Assembly (NCBI RefSeq): GCF_041260155.1
Contig: NC_091928.1
Span: forward strand, 43,619,137 to 43,683,136
DNA from: Ptychodera flava
Taxonomy: Eukaryota > Hemichordata > Enteropneusta > Ptychoderidae
Direction of reading: 5' to 3'
DNA length: 64,000 nucleotides
The translations under genes and the position numbers were made by a program. The notes beneath the pieces were generated by a model. It worked only from the letters and a program-made list of their open reading frames with translations. It did not search any database and was not told where the DNA came from. Positions 22,701 to 34,545 of this stretch are shown in pieces. The stretch's first letter is position 1. The number at the start of each line of letters is the position of its first letter.

Positions 22701-25547
22701 TTGTCTGTCTATGCGTATAAACATGTGTATGTTTTCGTCCGTCTGTCCATTGTAGACAGATTTTTTTCCGATCATAGCTTTAAACCATTGGTCAGAATAT
22801 CATGGAACTTGGTAAATAGCATAATCATCGGAAGCTCCAGATCTGATTAGATTTACGCTGGTGCTGCAATCAACAGAATCAATCAATGGCCACCTTCATA
22901 ATGAACTAATTTGTACAATTGCTGTATCTCAAGAATACCACACCAAATTTGATGTTAAAGTATAGGCAGTCAAACAGTTCTATGGTCTTCTCATGTTATA
23001 TGTTTGGTTGATATAAGTTTTCAAGAAAAAAGGTAGAAGTTGATCAAGCTTTGTTGTTTTGTTGATTTCCTTTCACAGATTTTGGATGCAGCAGGCTGGA
23101 GTTTCCGTGCGACAACGGACATTGCATCGCAAAACCTTACCGCTGCGATGGAGAACCACACTGTATAGATGGCAGTGACGAGAAGAACTGCAGTAAGTAG
23201 ACATTGAAAGTACCTGTACATGCATGTCCTCTTTCGATATGCATTTGTCTAGCCTGTGATTATTTGGAGGATTTTTAAAGAGCAGACAATACAGTATCTT
23301 GTCATTTCAGATAGACAAGTTTTATATGTTATTGAAGGTCAAGATTTTCATAATTTCAAATATTCTGACTGAAATCAACACATCGTTTGAGAAACAAGAA
23401 ATGTTAAGTCTTGTGCTAAAGTTTAACAACATTGTAACATGAAATTTATAATTAACCCTGAAAATTTGCTAACATTTCTTAAATGCGGTAAAAATCTCTT
23501 CAACGGTACCCAGTGTAACACATGTGTATCACTTTCTTTTCCACACACAGCAACTATAGTGCCCTCATTCTGCACAGGTAAGTTTGTATTCCTGTGTAAA
23601 AGTTACGAGTGCATTGATGGCAGACGACAATGTGACGGATTTTCAGACTGTGAAGATGGCTCAGATGAGGCTAACTGTAAGTTTTTTTTTAATCACCCTT
23701 GTCGCCATCACCTTCCCCTTGATCACCCTTCCCCTAGATAATACTGCGATTTCTGTCCCCTCAAAAGCAGTTAAGGCCTAGTAAATTGCTATATTGTCAC
23801 TATGACAATTGAATGTATGTTCCTTGAGAAGGAAAATGTATTATGCCAATTGTTTGATATTCCTGGATGTTTGCCAGTACCAGTTAATGAAATTGCAAAA
23901 ATAAGTGCAATGTTTTCTCCAGGTTTCTCTCACAAGGGGGAATATCCCCATATTCTTGAACAATGGGTTGGGGGATTTGGTTTTGATTGAGGGGACTATA
24001 ATAAATTCCGCAAATTAAAATTTTATTCAAGATATGAGCAAATTCTAGCATTGGTCAAATATCAAATAAAAGACAGTCTTTCAGCTTTTAACCCTTTGAA
24101 CCCGGCTTGGGAAAAAAATGTCCGTATGACATCATAGGTCACCAGGGGGTCAGGGTGTAAAGGTTTAATCTCATCCTTCTGCAGATAGGAAGCTTGTATG
24201 ACTTTACTGTGGCTACATGATGTTACATAACAGACAGTAATCATGAAGTGGAATGCTTCTATAAATACTCTGTGTAAATCATTAACTAACACAACCTCAT
24301 TGTAGAATATATGTCATGCACTTGTGATTATTTGAGGGGGATTTTGATTAGATAGGGGGATTCATGCAATCTGCTGCATCCTGGAGAAAACACGGTGAAG
24401 TGTGTGCCAAATATGCATCAGAGTTAATGGATAATGGACATGAGTTTCTGTACATTTTACCCTCTTGTCACCTCCACACTGCTTGCCTAGACACACACAA
24501 ACACAAAAGTGACGGACATTATGGTTCTTCACAATGGAGTTTTGAGAGAGACTGACCATCCAACTGTTTTTCGAGCAATGTGTACATCATACACCATACA
24601 AAAGAATACATTTTTACAATGAAAGACTGAAAATTATGCAATGGTTTGTCCTCGAAAGTATTTGAAAAGTGAAAAGTGATAAACCACCCACAATTTCATA
24701 AAATAAGATAGTCAGTCGTGCATTTGTAAAAATGATACGGAAAGTGACATATAAAAATGATACATGTATATTTTTGAAATAACATCTGGAAATGGTGTTT
24801 AGATCCAATTGCTTGTAAGGCCCCTGAAAGTTGCTTAAAAAGTCCTTGAAAGTCTGTAAATTTTAAGTGATTTGGCATGTAAGGACCTTTTATGTAAGAG
24901 TACAAGTATCATGTTGTTAGTATTGCTATTGATTCAAATATCAGGTTCATGTATCTACAATGTCTCTACTTGCAGGTGATGGTGATATGGTCGGTAATGA
25001 CAACAGCAGCGAAGGTGTCGATAATGTTATTGTGATAAATTCGAATTATCAGACTGTGACATATACGGTCATATGCTCACTGGCAATGTTGGTTGTTATA
25101 AGTGTGTGCGTCGTGATTGCCATACATTACTATCGGCGTCGGTTACGCTACCGGTACCAGCTGGCCCTGGCAAACGTACGTCGACGCCAGCGTCCCAGAT
25201 CAAACGTGTATGTTCCACCACCGGTGGTCTCAACAGTGCGTACACAGATTGACGGACAGGCAGATCCAGAACAAACGCACGTGCTGATGCGCTACAGCAT
25301 CAGCAATGGCGTGCAGATCATTACGCTCGGGGACGAGCATAACGCCGCGTCGCAGAGCACAAGTACGAGTCAGAGCTCCCCGCTGAGTAACGGCGAGGCC
25401 CCGCCCTCTTACTGGGACGTGGTCCATGGCAACCGCACAGCAAGACCTTCATCGCCATCAACTTCAGACAGCTCACAGAAATCAACAGACTCGCCTCCAC
25501 CGCCACCGTACCCAGGCCTTCGACATCAACAGACTCACAATACTTAA
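13316..25547 (+). CDS. LDLRAD3: LDLRAD3-like receptor with LDL-A and EGF domains
   Basis: Exons read as 13316-13421, 17721-17870, 19150-19260, 21819-21932, 22336-22452, 23079-23192, 23551-23676 and 24976-25547, giving 469 residues. Every junction is GT-AG and phase 1. The order is signal peptide (hydrophobic residues 21-34), LDL-A (42-79), LDL-A (90-122), EGF (124-156), EGF (162-196), LDL-A (202-237), LDL-A (245-280), transmembrane helix (about 308-330), then a basic stop-transfer and tail. The tail has [18 protein letters not shown] (422-425) and PPPPPY (453-458). These match the NVNNGIQYV, PPSY and PPPPY blocks of vertebrate LDLRAD3, whose PPxY motifs bind NEDD4/ITCH-type ubiquitin ligases. 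Vertebrate LDLRAD3 has three LDL-A and no EGF domains, so the EGF pair and fourth LDL-A are the difference. Exon 1 is predicted from signal peptide, donor GTAGGT and matching phase. Confidence 0.85.
15191..15282 (+). mobile_element. Mini-MITE of about 90 bp, TTAA-type, family B
   Basis: Text: CCCTTTCACCACCATGG, then a short middle, then GGACCTGTTTACAGGG, then GGTGAGCAGGTTAA. Copies lie at 21408-21506 (inverted), 27027-27116 and 56072-56164, with a fragment near 33405-33455. Where intact, the outer bases are TTAA. Confidence 0.6.
15655..16010 (+). mobile_element. TTAA-type short element, family A (copy 2)
   Basis: Shares the 'agaataaaaatcatgg', 'tttgaaattcaaaatggt' and 'gtgttaactctatg' blocks with the other copies, and ends near AAGGCACATCCTGCCTAAG. 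The left end is worn. Lies in an intron. Confidence 0.55.
16318..16546 (-). mobile_element. TTAA-type short element, family A (copy 3, inverted, partial)
   Basis: The reverse complement begins AAGGTAGTATGTGCCTTG, then reads 'aatcaagaataaatatggc' and 'tttgaaattaaaatggcc'. Only the left two-thirds of the family is present. Confidence 0.6.
17947..18306 (+). mobile_element. TTAA-type foldback MITE, family C (copy 1, worn)
   Basis: Left end TTAAAGAGCCAGTGG is mirrored by CCACTGGCTCAA. The interior shares 'gttgacaagct' and a 'ctggaccagaa'-like palindrome with the copies at 26209-26619 and 53292-53645. The right TTAA has decayed to TCAA. Confidence 0.55.
18655..18982 (+). mobile_element. TTAA-type short element, family A (copy 4)
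   Basis: The most complete copy: TTAA at 18655-18658, left end GGCAGTTTTTGTC, right end ACACATTCTATC, TTAA at 18979-18982. It sits just upstream of LDL-A exon 3 of the receptor. Confidence 0.65.
19706..21383 (+). mobile_element. Helentron-associated-like (HINE/pearl-type) element, copy 1
   Basis: A 1.68-kb element inside an intron. The left end AGTCCCCACGGACACCGTCC is followed by a (TGCG)n microsatellite at 19755-19796. About six tandem units of roughly 148 bp follow (19805-20760), each with the palindrome ATGGCCGCCAGGCGGCCAT or a decayed form. A second, AT-rich section follows, and the right end is GTGGGGACT, then the hairpin TCATCAACGATGA, then CTTG. Subterminal inverted repeats (AGTCCCCAC/GTGGGGACT), a microsatellite, core tandem repeats, a terminal hairpin and insertion between T residues are the described traits of non-autonomous Helentron relatives. 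No Rep/helicase frame is present, so the class is an inference. The Cys-Val-Arg frames here are microsatellite artefacts. Confidence 0.7.
21408..21506 (-). mobile_element. Mini-MITE, family B (inverted copy)
   Basis: The reverse complement starts TTAACCCTTTCACCACAG, continues TGGTTTGGCCC and ends near TGTACAGGTCAA. It lies only 24 bp from the right end of the 1.68-kb element. Confidence 0.55.
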
Positions 25548-26208
25548 GAAATGTTGCAGCATTTCATACCTTTCGGCACATCCTGTTAACAGAGTTGCTT
25601 GGTATTACTACCAGTGTATGCCATAGAGGCTTCCTACCCTCAGTGCTACAGTGCCAATAGCACAATTTTTATGTGTAATTTTTTTTTATGTGCTTTACCA
25701 AACTATATTTAAAACTCACATTTGTATATATTTACAGCAACAGACAACTGTATTTCTCAATATACGTATGTTTTATTTAAACACACCAAGTGTGTGCTTG
25801 TTCTTTTTATGAATTGATACCTTTATTTAACATTAAATGTTCAAGTGTTTTGATGTTTTTTTCATAAACTTAGTGTCACTTAGAATAAGTGATGAAATTT
25901 TTAAGATGTGCAGAGCAACTCATTTGGACAGAGATTTTTGAAGTTTGGAAGTTTAGTTAATGAAGGGGTTGCCTCAATGTCTGGTCTGATGTCACCGAGA
26001 CTTTGCAAAACAAGTCAACAGCGTATACTGCGACAACTCATTCTCATTGATGATTTCACTGCTAAAGGCAAATATCCGATTTTAAGGTCACACGTTTCCA
26101 GTCAGATCTAAGGGACAAAGTCACTGACTTTGATATGGCACTGCTTTTGCTAAGGTAGTGAATACTTTGAAAGTGAACAACTTAAACTATTGCTGAAACT
26201 TTTTTCAG
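25548..26208. other. 3' flank of the LDLRAD3-like gene
   Basis: Probable 3' UTR. An ATTAAA at about 25832 is a candidate polyadenylation signal; I saw no canonical AATAAA just after the stop. No further gene is evident. Confidence 0.3.
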
Positions 26209-26619
26209 TTAAAGGGCCAGTAATTCTAACTTTTGGTAATATTTTCATTACTTTTGTTTTGTATGTTGATTGCAATTTCTTAATTTGTTCCCAAAAGAAT
26301 GGTAAAACAGCGACATATTTAGCTTGTCAACTTAGCGTCTATATGTGTAAATTGCACTGTTATGTGTAAATTGCACTATTATGTGTAAATTGCACTGTTA
26401 TGTGTAAATTGCACTGTTATTGTTTGCACGTGAATTCTAGGCTGGACCAGCATTCACGCCTCAACATTAACAACGCAGTTTAGTCACTTACAGGCCTAGT
26501 TGATAAGCTGAAAACTGTGTATATCAACATGCTTTGTGAGTAGCACAAGAAATAATGGTTGGCATTAAAAATGAAAATAGTCAAAAAATCATCAACAGTT
26601 AGCATTACTGGCCCTTTAA
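26209..26619 (+). mobile_element. TTAA foldback MITE, family C (copy 2)
   Basis: TTAA, AGGGCCAGTAATTCTAAC at the left; GTTAGCATTACTGGCCCT, TTAA at the right. Inside, at 26342-26419, a 19-bp unit (core TGTGTAAATTGCACTGTT) is repeated four times, apparently an expansion of one arm. Confidence 0.75.
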
Positions 26620-27026
26620 CTATTCTCTTTGACATTGATATCATGCATGACTAGAACAGCGCCACCATAGTTCATTATTTATATTTACACATATTCCATG
26701 ACATACAGAAACATGAAAAATGGTGACAGTGTCCTTTAGAGCTGATGACAATGAATGCTTCCATCTTTTTATCTACCGGTATGTACAGAAATAAGTTCAA
26801 AAAGTTGGAAGCACTTATCCTCATGTTGTTTAATCAGTTTTGATGTCAATTCTACAAAATATTCTTTGACATTTTTACAAACCAGTCAGATAGGTTCTGG
26901 CTGCCGTTGTTTAATTTTTCCATCCTTTCCAGAGTTGTTTTCAGTCGTACATCCCTGTGCAGTTGTCAATTTTCTGCCTCGGAAAATGAAAGAGCTTTCT
27001 ACCAAAGTTTGTCAGTGACTGGCTAC

Positions 27027-27116
27027 ACCGTTTCAACACCATGGTTTGACCTAGACCCATTATAATAACCAGTAATTGTGGATCTGTTTACAGGGAAGTA
27101 GGGGTGAATAGGTTAA
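27027..27116 (+). mobile_element. Mini-MITE, family B
   Basis: CACCATGGTTTGACC, then GGATCTGTTTACAGGGA, then GGTGAATAGGTTAA; same order as the copy at 15191. Confidence 0.55.
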
Positions 27117-30100
27117 AACCCTGGTGTGGCAGCTGGCATTCTGTAATTTTTAGCTCCCATAGGACCATGACACAATAGCAGCTGTAGGCATAGTCTGGCA
27201 TCCAAATTGCCTCTGTACGTCGGTGGTGTGTTTCATCATTTTGATACTGCTTTCAACGTCGGTTTCTTAATCATATCAACAAAGAAGATTTCTGTAGAAA
27301 TATGTCACACCACACTCACAGAAGCTTTAATCCAGGGTACTGGTAATGAATATTCATTACTACTCTGGATCTTTATCGGGCATCAGCAGTTCTAAATCAT
27401 AGAACTCAACCAAATCCACGAATAAAACTCAAAGGACAGTTTCCTTTCAACGGGCATTATGGACTTTTGAAATTGTAACCCAATGTGACAATCATAAAAG
27501 TATTCCCTATATATTCAAAGTAGCAGTTTCTAAAGCTAATGAGCTGATTGGACTTCAATAAAACTCAAATGCTCCACTATTTAAGTAAAATCCAATGATG
27601 GATGACCTCTGACCTGGGTGATACCAGACCAACAGAAATTAACTCAGTCTGTGACATTTTTTATAGTGATACCACTCATGTACTTAAACACCATTCATAC
27701 TAGAGATTTGTAGATATAATATCTATTCACACCATTATTATAAAAATAGTTATATTTTTTAATATATCATGACTTCGAATCAACCTTAGTCAGAGCTGTT
27801 CTTGAAAGATTTTATGAATTTTATATAATGGGTGTTTATAGTTGTAGCAATATACTGTTTCTCAAATTTTGTGTGTTATACATTGTATAAGTTATTTGTT
27901 AACTTAGTCGGTCAGTAATTTTATTACCATTCTTTGTTACCATTCTTTGTCATCTTCCTAGCATTCAAGAATGTGCTTTTAACTGCTTTAACACTTGTAA
28001 GAAAATGACTCCCTACTCCATACAAGTGCATCAGAGTCAAATTTGTGAAATTAGGATTTTACACATTGGTCTCCAGAGGGCGCCAGTCAATATTATCACT
28101 CCAACTACAGCCCGTTCACCCCAGCCTTTTGAGCAAGGCACAGCAATGTGTTGTTGCACCTTGAAATTAAACCTCACGCAATCAAAGCATATTTACTGTT
28201 TCGAAATGGTGAATTCCAGTGCAGGGATAATGTATTGCCACCTAAAGAGGGCGCTACTAGACTAATTCCATCATGAAAAGCCTCATCATGAAAAAAAAAA
28301 AAGCCTCACTGGCAAAGTTTCCGGCCAGTCACAGATGTTGACACTGATGCACCATACATGGCATTTTGAAATGAAATTTGACAGGTTCAAATCATATATA
28401 AGTTTTTGAGGTCCAGTGCAAGGATAGTGTGTCAATCCCTGAAGAGGATCTTGTTCATTGCAAATCTTATTATTGTAAATATGGCATGTGAGATAGGGAA
28501 AAAATGATGCCTGATGATGGTAGCAATTGTATTTCAGCAAGGAACAAAATACGGAAAGTAATAACTGGTGCATTGTATGTTTGACCATAGACCCTAGAGT
28601 TATATGCTACAGACGACAGAATTTTGAAAAAAAATTGTCTCATGCGCCAGTTCATTGCTGTAGCTGGCGGTCAAATTTGCCTGACACATTTCCAAAAATG
28701 GATGCAGCACAAATTTAATGTGGAAATGTCATTCCTTCTTCATGCCTCTTTTTTTTTGGCAATTGCTTGATTTTTCAAATTGATAGAGTCGTCACGGGAA
28801 TGCATTTACAGACAGAGGCACTAGGCATGTCAAAGGTACAATTGCTGTAAAGTGCAATTTTCGCGAAATTTCCTTCTGTGGAACGAGAGCATTTCCTTCA
28901 AACTCAAAATGTTAGCCCTGCCAACACAATGCATGATGTACAATATGCAATGACATTGTTGACAAAAGGATATCTAGTCAGGCCAGAGATTCTCTTGGTG
29001 ACAATAACATTGGACATAATTCATTTACAGGCTGTATTTAAACTTGTTATCACAACATTGTTTAAAATTTGTGTAATTCTTTCAATTTGAACCTTGGTAA
29101 AAAAATTCTCCAAAAATGTAAACCTACAAGTTATTTTTTTATGCATGATCAAGCTGTCAAACTTTTATTGTGAAAATTTTGTGATAGACGTCTCAGCCTT
29201 TTTTTATATTTATAATTATTTGTCTAAGCCACATTTAGGCGGCAAATTTTCATATTTATGTTACTTCGGTGGGTTTTTTTTAATTGTACAAAAATCAGAG
29301 GAAGTCACATCTCACTAGCTCTAATGTTAAATATCTTCTTTGAAAATGTTTATGAGGTTTAAGTATGGCATGCAAATATCATCTTGATTTTAAACATTCA
29401 AAGCTTATCAAACCAGTCCCTCTTTTCAAGAGTCTGATAACTTGTTCATTTGTTTCCCATCAGTGGTATACAGCAAATCATAATTGTAATGACTAAAAAT
29501 AAGCAATTTTGAAATTTTCCGTGGAACTGAAATACCTCATTTTATGAACAAAGCCTTTGTGAAACCCATACTCATTTTTCCATTGTTATTCATATTCTTC
29601 ATATTTCGTGTATGAAAAATGACATTTTCACTCAAGTACTGCCATATTTCAGACTTCTGTAAAGATCTGGTCAGGGGTATATTTTAGTAGTGACCTCATT
29701 GGTCTGTCAGATTTCAAGTAAACCACAAAAAGGCAATGTTCAATGTAAATAAAGTTTGTTACTCAGAAAGATGACTGTGTAATGCCTATTTCTATAATAT
29801 TGCCCCATGAACGCTACACAAACTTGTTTACTATTAGAGTAGCAGTGATAAAGTGAAGTTGGTGGTGGTGCATGCTCTGGGCACTTTTGTTGCATACTAA
29901 GGCCTCCAGCCCATGTGCAAGGGGTGAGGGGTTAAAATACAATAATTAGAAAGTAGCATACAGGGTAATTAATATACATCACAAAAAAGAACATCTTACT
30001 ACAGTGAAGTAGTAGTATTCATTCGAAGTTTGAAAGCTTTGAAAACAAACTGGCAAGTAGTAAATATTATTTCCGAATCTGATGTATCATGAGATAATTA

Positions 30101-30524
30101 AATTTACAAAAGTTCAGTTCATCAAATGGTTTTGAGGGAAAGCGTTCTTTTGGTAGCGTATCATATTGAACTAACATACTAAAAGAAAATGATATTCATC
30201 ATCTAAATTACCTTGTTTACAAACACTGCATATTCAAGCTCTTCTATATTTGCAGTGTTCAATAGTCTTCAGGTGCACACAATCTTTCAATTTTCGTCGG
30301 ATACAGTTTTTGCATTCAATATATCTATGACTTGTGAAATTTTTGAAACCAGAAATTTATGGTGCATACAGAAATATGGCAATGTAAATCATTTCTAGCT
30401 TGTTTAATTGGAGCCTTAAATTTCTAAATTTATTGTTTTCTGCTGTAGACATTTACAGAATATATTTAATAAATCTACTATGCACGTTTTATTTGGATAC
30501 GTTGCTTGCTAAGCACAGCTTTCA
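27117..30524. other. Intergenic DNA, nothing recognised
   Basis: AT-rich with many short frames, none with domain signatures or credible splice partners. GAGGGCGCY words at about 28073 and 28250 flank a 180-bp segment; I could not make them into a known site. Confidence 0.3.
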
Positions 30525-30882
30525 AAAGGTAGTATACGCTGTGAAAGTGAAAGACTAAACTGAAGTTCAAGCTTTCCTCAATAAACCTTTTGACAATTCT
30601 CTTACCATATCACGAATAAAAAAATCAGGGGTCATGCTACAAAATTTGAAACTAGAGAAGCAAATTTATCTAACATTTACCGATATTTGAAAATCAATAT
30701 GGCCGCCACCTCTGTGTTAGCGCAATGCTGAAAAATAACATTTTCTATTTAGAGAAGACACTGAAAATTTTCCTTATCCAAAGAGCTTTCAAATGAGCCC
30801 CCACTAGTGATAGATCAGAAAAGAATAAAAAAAATTTTGAGTCCGAATACCGGTGTCTGTCCCAGAGGAGTATTCTTCATGA
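30525..30882 (+). mobile_element. TTAA-type short element, family A (copy 5)
   Basis: AAAGGTAGTATACGCTGTG at the left, then 'aaaaatcaggggtcatg', 'catttaccgatatttgaaaa', and the right end GTGTCTGTCCCAGAGGAG. The outer TTAA bases are worn. Confidence 0.6.
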
Positions 30883-31441
30883 ACCTGAAATTGAACTATC
30901 GAGAGTTCACACATTGCCGTACAAGAAAAATGTATCACTCCAGTGATAACACATTTTTAGCTGAACTCTTGCATAAAACATAAAGACATACACTGTGGCA
31001 AAGAGTTTTATTTGTAAAAATTCATGAATGAATTCTTAATTCATTCACACACCAACCACAACATGTGTCTTGTCACATGAAATTCTAATCTGTAACTGGC
31101 ATAGAAGGTTCACAATATTAATGTATGGTCATCTCTCTTGAAAATTTCTTCCCTTCAAAAAAGCTACATATGCTTCATGATTTTCTTTGCTACTTTCCAA
31201 TGATGATAAGCTTTATCATGTAGGTGATTGTCCATCAGTATCTATTGTTCAGCGACTCCAACAATCTTCTAAGTTAATAAAACAAGATTGGCACTATTCA
31301 ATGGCTTTGTAATTTGATCTCAGTCACACCTTGTTGAAATTTTAAAAAATTATAATTGCTTTTTACAGGTTATTTTTGGCTTGAGTTCAAAAACTTATCA
31401 GAATATGCTTGCCTGATTGCTTTCAAATCTGATTTGCCTGC

Positions 31442-32870
31442 TTAACCTTTGAGTGCGGCTGTAAATTTTCCCACCCAAATTTTACTAATTTTTATGAACT
31501 TTTTGTAATTTTTTTGACAATTCTGAACCAAATTGACATCACTTTTCATTGGCTTCAGTTTTTGATCAAAATTTTGGAAAACAAGTCATCGTTGATGACA
31601 CAGTCCCCACTTGTTAATAATGGGTACTTTGATTACATGTCCTCAGAGAGGATAGAGTCCTCTTCATTAATTAGGTCTGTGATAAAATTACTTTGATACA
31701 GATGGCGCTCAATGGCCAAGAATGAGTTCCATGGTGATGAAAACATAAAACCAATGTAGGCCACCATCCTAAAATGAGTCAACTAGGAATTAATCACCAG
31801 GATGTTGCAAAACATTTTTGCATACAATTCTAACACTTAACAGATTATCACTGGTACCATATTTCATAAAGTTTGATGCAGTATTTACAACACTATGAGA
31901 TCAACATCTGTATCAAGTTTCATCACATTTGACGTTGTATTAATTTGTGGCTATATCACCCTAATTAGGAAAGTTCATTACTTATGCAATTACAAATTAA
32001 TTAAAATGACACTGATAAATGTCTTTTTCAATGTTAAAGCAATGTGAGCTTAACATCGGTTAACATCTGTATAAAGTTTCATGAATTTGATGCAGTACAT
32101 ATTTCTTGACATATCAGCCTACTTACGAAACTTCAATAATTGACATGTTACTGCTACATGACGTGAAACAAATTGACGAGCATATGTATGAAATAGGTCA
32201 ATGTCAACTTTGAATGATACTGGTGGAAATATGTCTGAGTTATGGCTCTGTACATGAAAACATCGTAATAAAATGGCTGCCTAGCAACCATATTGGATCG
32301 TATCACATAAAAATCGACGTACATATGTATGACATAGGTCAATGTCCTTGTACCAACTTTGAATAAAATCAGTTGAGATATGCCTGAGTTATGCCTCTGT
32401 ATATGAAAAATCGTAACAAAATGACCACACAGCAGCCATATTGGATCGTATCGCAAAACAAATTGACGTGCATATCTATGACATTGGTCAATGTCCTTGT
32501 ACCAACTTTGAATAAAATTGGTTGAAACATGTCTGAGTTATGACTCTGTACATGAAAAAATCGTAATAAAATGGCCGCCTGGCGGCCATATTGGATCGTA
32601 TCCCAAAACAAATCGACGTGCATCTGTATGACATATGAAGTAATCCTTGTACTAAGTTTGAATGAAATCGCTTCTTGCATCTCTGAGATATCTGTGTGAA
32701 CGGACGGACGCACGCACACACGCACGCACGCACGCACGCACGCACGCACGGACATGACCAAACCTATAAGTCCCCCCGGACGGTGTCCGTGGGGACTAAT
32801 TATGAAAAAAAATTGTCTTGGTTACATTTTGGAAAGACGGCACAACTTACTTTGGCGCTGAAAGGGTTAA
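31442..32870 (+). mobile_element. TTAA MITE, family D, split by a later insertion
   Basis: The outer ends are TTAACCTTTGAGTGCGGC (31442) and GGCGCTGAAAGGGTTAA (to 32870), matching the intact copy at 34299-34545. The left half runs to 31581 and the right half resumes at 32798, with a 1216-bp inverted HINE-like element between. Without the insertion the host would be about 213 bp. Confidence 0.75.
31582..32797 (-). mobile_element. HINE/pearl-type element, copy 2 (inverted, nested)
   Basis: Reverse-complement copy of 19706-21383 with the same two termini and the same (TGCG)n block (32705-32752). It has only about three of the 148-bp core units against six in copy 1. The AT-rich right section is highly similar between the two. 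It sits inside the family D MITE, so it inserted later than that MITE. It is flanked by T residues in its own orientation and has no clear target duplication. Confidence 0.75.
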
Positions 32871-33155
32871 AGGCGGTCTTGCAAAAAACGAATTTGACAA
32901 GTCATCGGAGACTATACGTTACTGGTATATGATAACAGAGGTTTATGGGATAGTGATGGAAAGTATAGCTTGCCATGTTTGTGGGCTGTGAGGAGTTGCT
33001 GAGATCTCCGTTCAGTATCAAAATCTATGAGTTATTGTAGGTATAGAAATGATGAAGGGAATGGTCTTCCTGATCAAGACTATAGACAAGTACATGTACG
33101 TCTACATGAACAGACTGTAGGAGATGTGTAAGTGTTTATACAATGGCTATACTGA

Positions 33156-33400
33156 TTAAGGTAGTATGTGCCTTAGTATAAAACGACATAACTTTTGCTC
33201 AAACTTTCCTAAACGAAACTTTAAACCATTCTCTTCGAAAATCAAGAATAAAAATCGAGGGTAACCGTGCAGATTTTTGTATGATAGAAACAAAATCAGG
33301 TATTTGAAATTCAAAATGGCCGCCATCCCTGTGTTAACTCTATGGGGGAAAATAAATTTGCAAATTTTCGCAAACTAAGCCAGTGAAACTTTTTAAATTA
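33156..33400 (+). mobile_element. TTAA-type short element, family A (copy 6, truncated)
   Basis: TTAA at 33156, GGTAGTATGTGCCTTAG, 'aatcaagaataaaaatcgagg', 'tttgaaattcaaaatggcc', 'gtgttaactctatggggg'. The text breaks near 33400, where a family B-like fragment begins (GACCTGTTTACAGG). Confidence 0.65.
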
Positions 33401-33600
33401 TTATTGTTGACCTGTTTACAGGCAATTGGGTTTGACCAGGAGAAACCGCCTCTAGGTAAACGCAATGTCTGTAGATGATTAAGATAGTGAACATACCCAT
33501 ACAAGATCAATTGATTCCATCAAAGGGTTGGGTCATGTGATGAAAGTTGGTTTAGCACATAACTTTGCTGGTTGAGCTTTAAATTACATAATTACAACAG

Positions 33601-33867
33601 TTTTCAGAATTAGATAGCCAAGATAGCGCTGTGAACTGCAATAAAATTGTTTACACTAATTAGCTTAACTGTAGCTAGCTGGTAAAGTCGACAACATTAA
33701 TGGAGTCAGATGACACAAGATTGGCTTTAACTCTGCATTTGGGCAGTCTAAATAACTAATGGAAACTGCCCAGTTACAACACACTACAGCTAGCTACAGT
33801 TGAAACCAATTAGTGTGAACAGTTTATTGCAGTTTACAGCAAGAGCTTCGCTGTCTAATTCTGAAAA
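33601..33867. mobile_element. Foldback element with arms of about 95 bp
   Basis: TTTTCAGAATTAGATAGC at the left is mirrored by GCTGTCTAATTCTGAAAA at the right. Inner arms also pair (AACTGTAGCTAGCT against AGCTAGCTACAGTT) around a loop of about 70 bp. No coding capacity. Confidence 0.7.
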
Positions 33868-33959
33868 TGGTAGTGACTAGTCTTAATGGGCACCATCAAT
33901 ACTCCAAAATTTGAGATGAAAATGGATTAATTGTGCAGTGGACATAGAAAACTAATGCA

Positions 33960-34260
33960 AATGGCTATCTCACACCCATGTTGGATTGCATCGCAAAACA
34001 AAATGGAGCGTATGTGCATGTGATATCGTATTATGTTGTCCTTGTACAGAGATGCACAATGAAATCAGCCATGGATGTAAAATTATACAGAAATTGCCAC
34101 CTGGTGATCTTATGACATTGAGAGAAAAATACAAATTGATGTGCATTTGTGTGATACCGTGTATTCTCGTTCTCAATTTGAATGGATTGGTGATTGCTTG
34201 AACAAAAAGACACTCAGATGGACGCAAGAATTGGACACAGCATACATGTATGTACCTGTT
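33960..34260 (-). mobile_element. Old fragment of the HINE/pearl-type family
   Basis: The text 'ccatgttggattgcatcgcaaaacaaaatgg ... tatgtgcatgtgatatcg ... ttgtccttgtacagag' is a diverged copy of the 148-bp core unit, followed at 34210 by 'acactcagatggacgcaag', matching the part beside the microsatellite. Both termini are unclear. Confidence 0.5.
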
Positions 34261-34298
34261 TCAGATTTAATCACTTCAGCTGGCAAGGTTGAAAATAC

Positions 34299-34545
34299 TT
34301 AACCCTTTGAGTGCTGTATTTTTCCCACCATAATTTTAGTGCAACATTTTGCCAATTTTTAAGAATTTTTCAATAAATGTTTGATAATTTTGAACCCAAT
34401 TGCCATCACTTTTCATTAGGTACAGCTGTTATTAAAAATGTTGGGAAAAATCTGAAAAAAATAATATATCTGGATCTGAAAAAAATTACCTGGAGTTACA
34501 TTTTATAAAAGCTACAAAAACTGACTGTGGCACTCAAAGGGTTAA
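34299..34545 (+). mobile_element. TTAA MITE, family D (uninterrupted copy)
   Basis: TTAA, CCCTTTGAGTGCTGTATT at the left and GACTGTGGCACTCAAAGGG, TTAA at the right, 247 bp. It serves as the empty-site reference for the split copy at 31442-32870. Confidence 0.8.

Noticed and set aside
28073-28255. Pair of GAGGGCGCY words resembling half of a CTCF site
   Set aside because: Neither fits the full consensus, and the same word appears at 63420 without context.
31582-32797. Classic Helitron assignment from a CTAA-like end after a hairpin
   Set aside because: The other terminus does not begin with TC, and the insertion context is T|T with subterminal inverted repeats, which fits Helentron-type relatives better.
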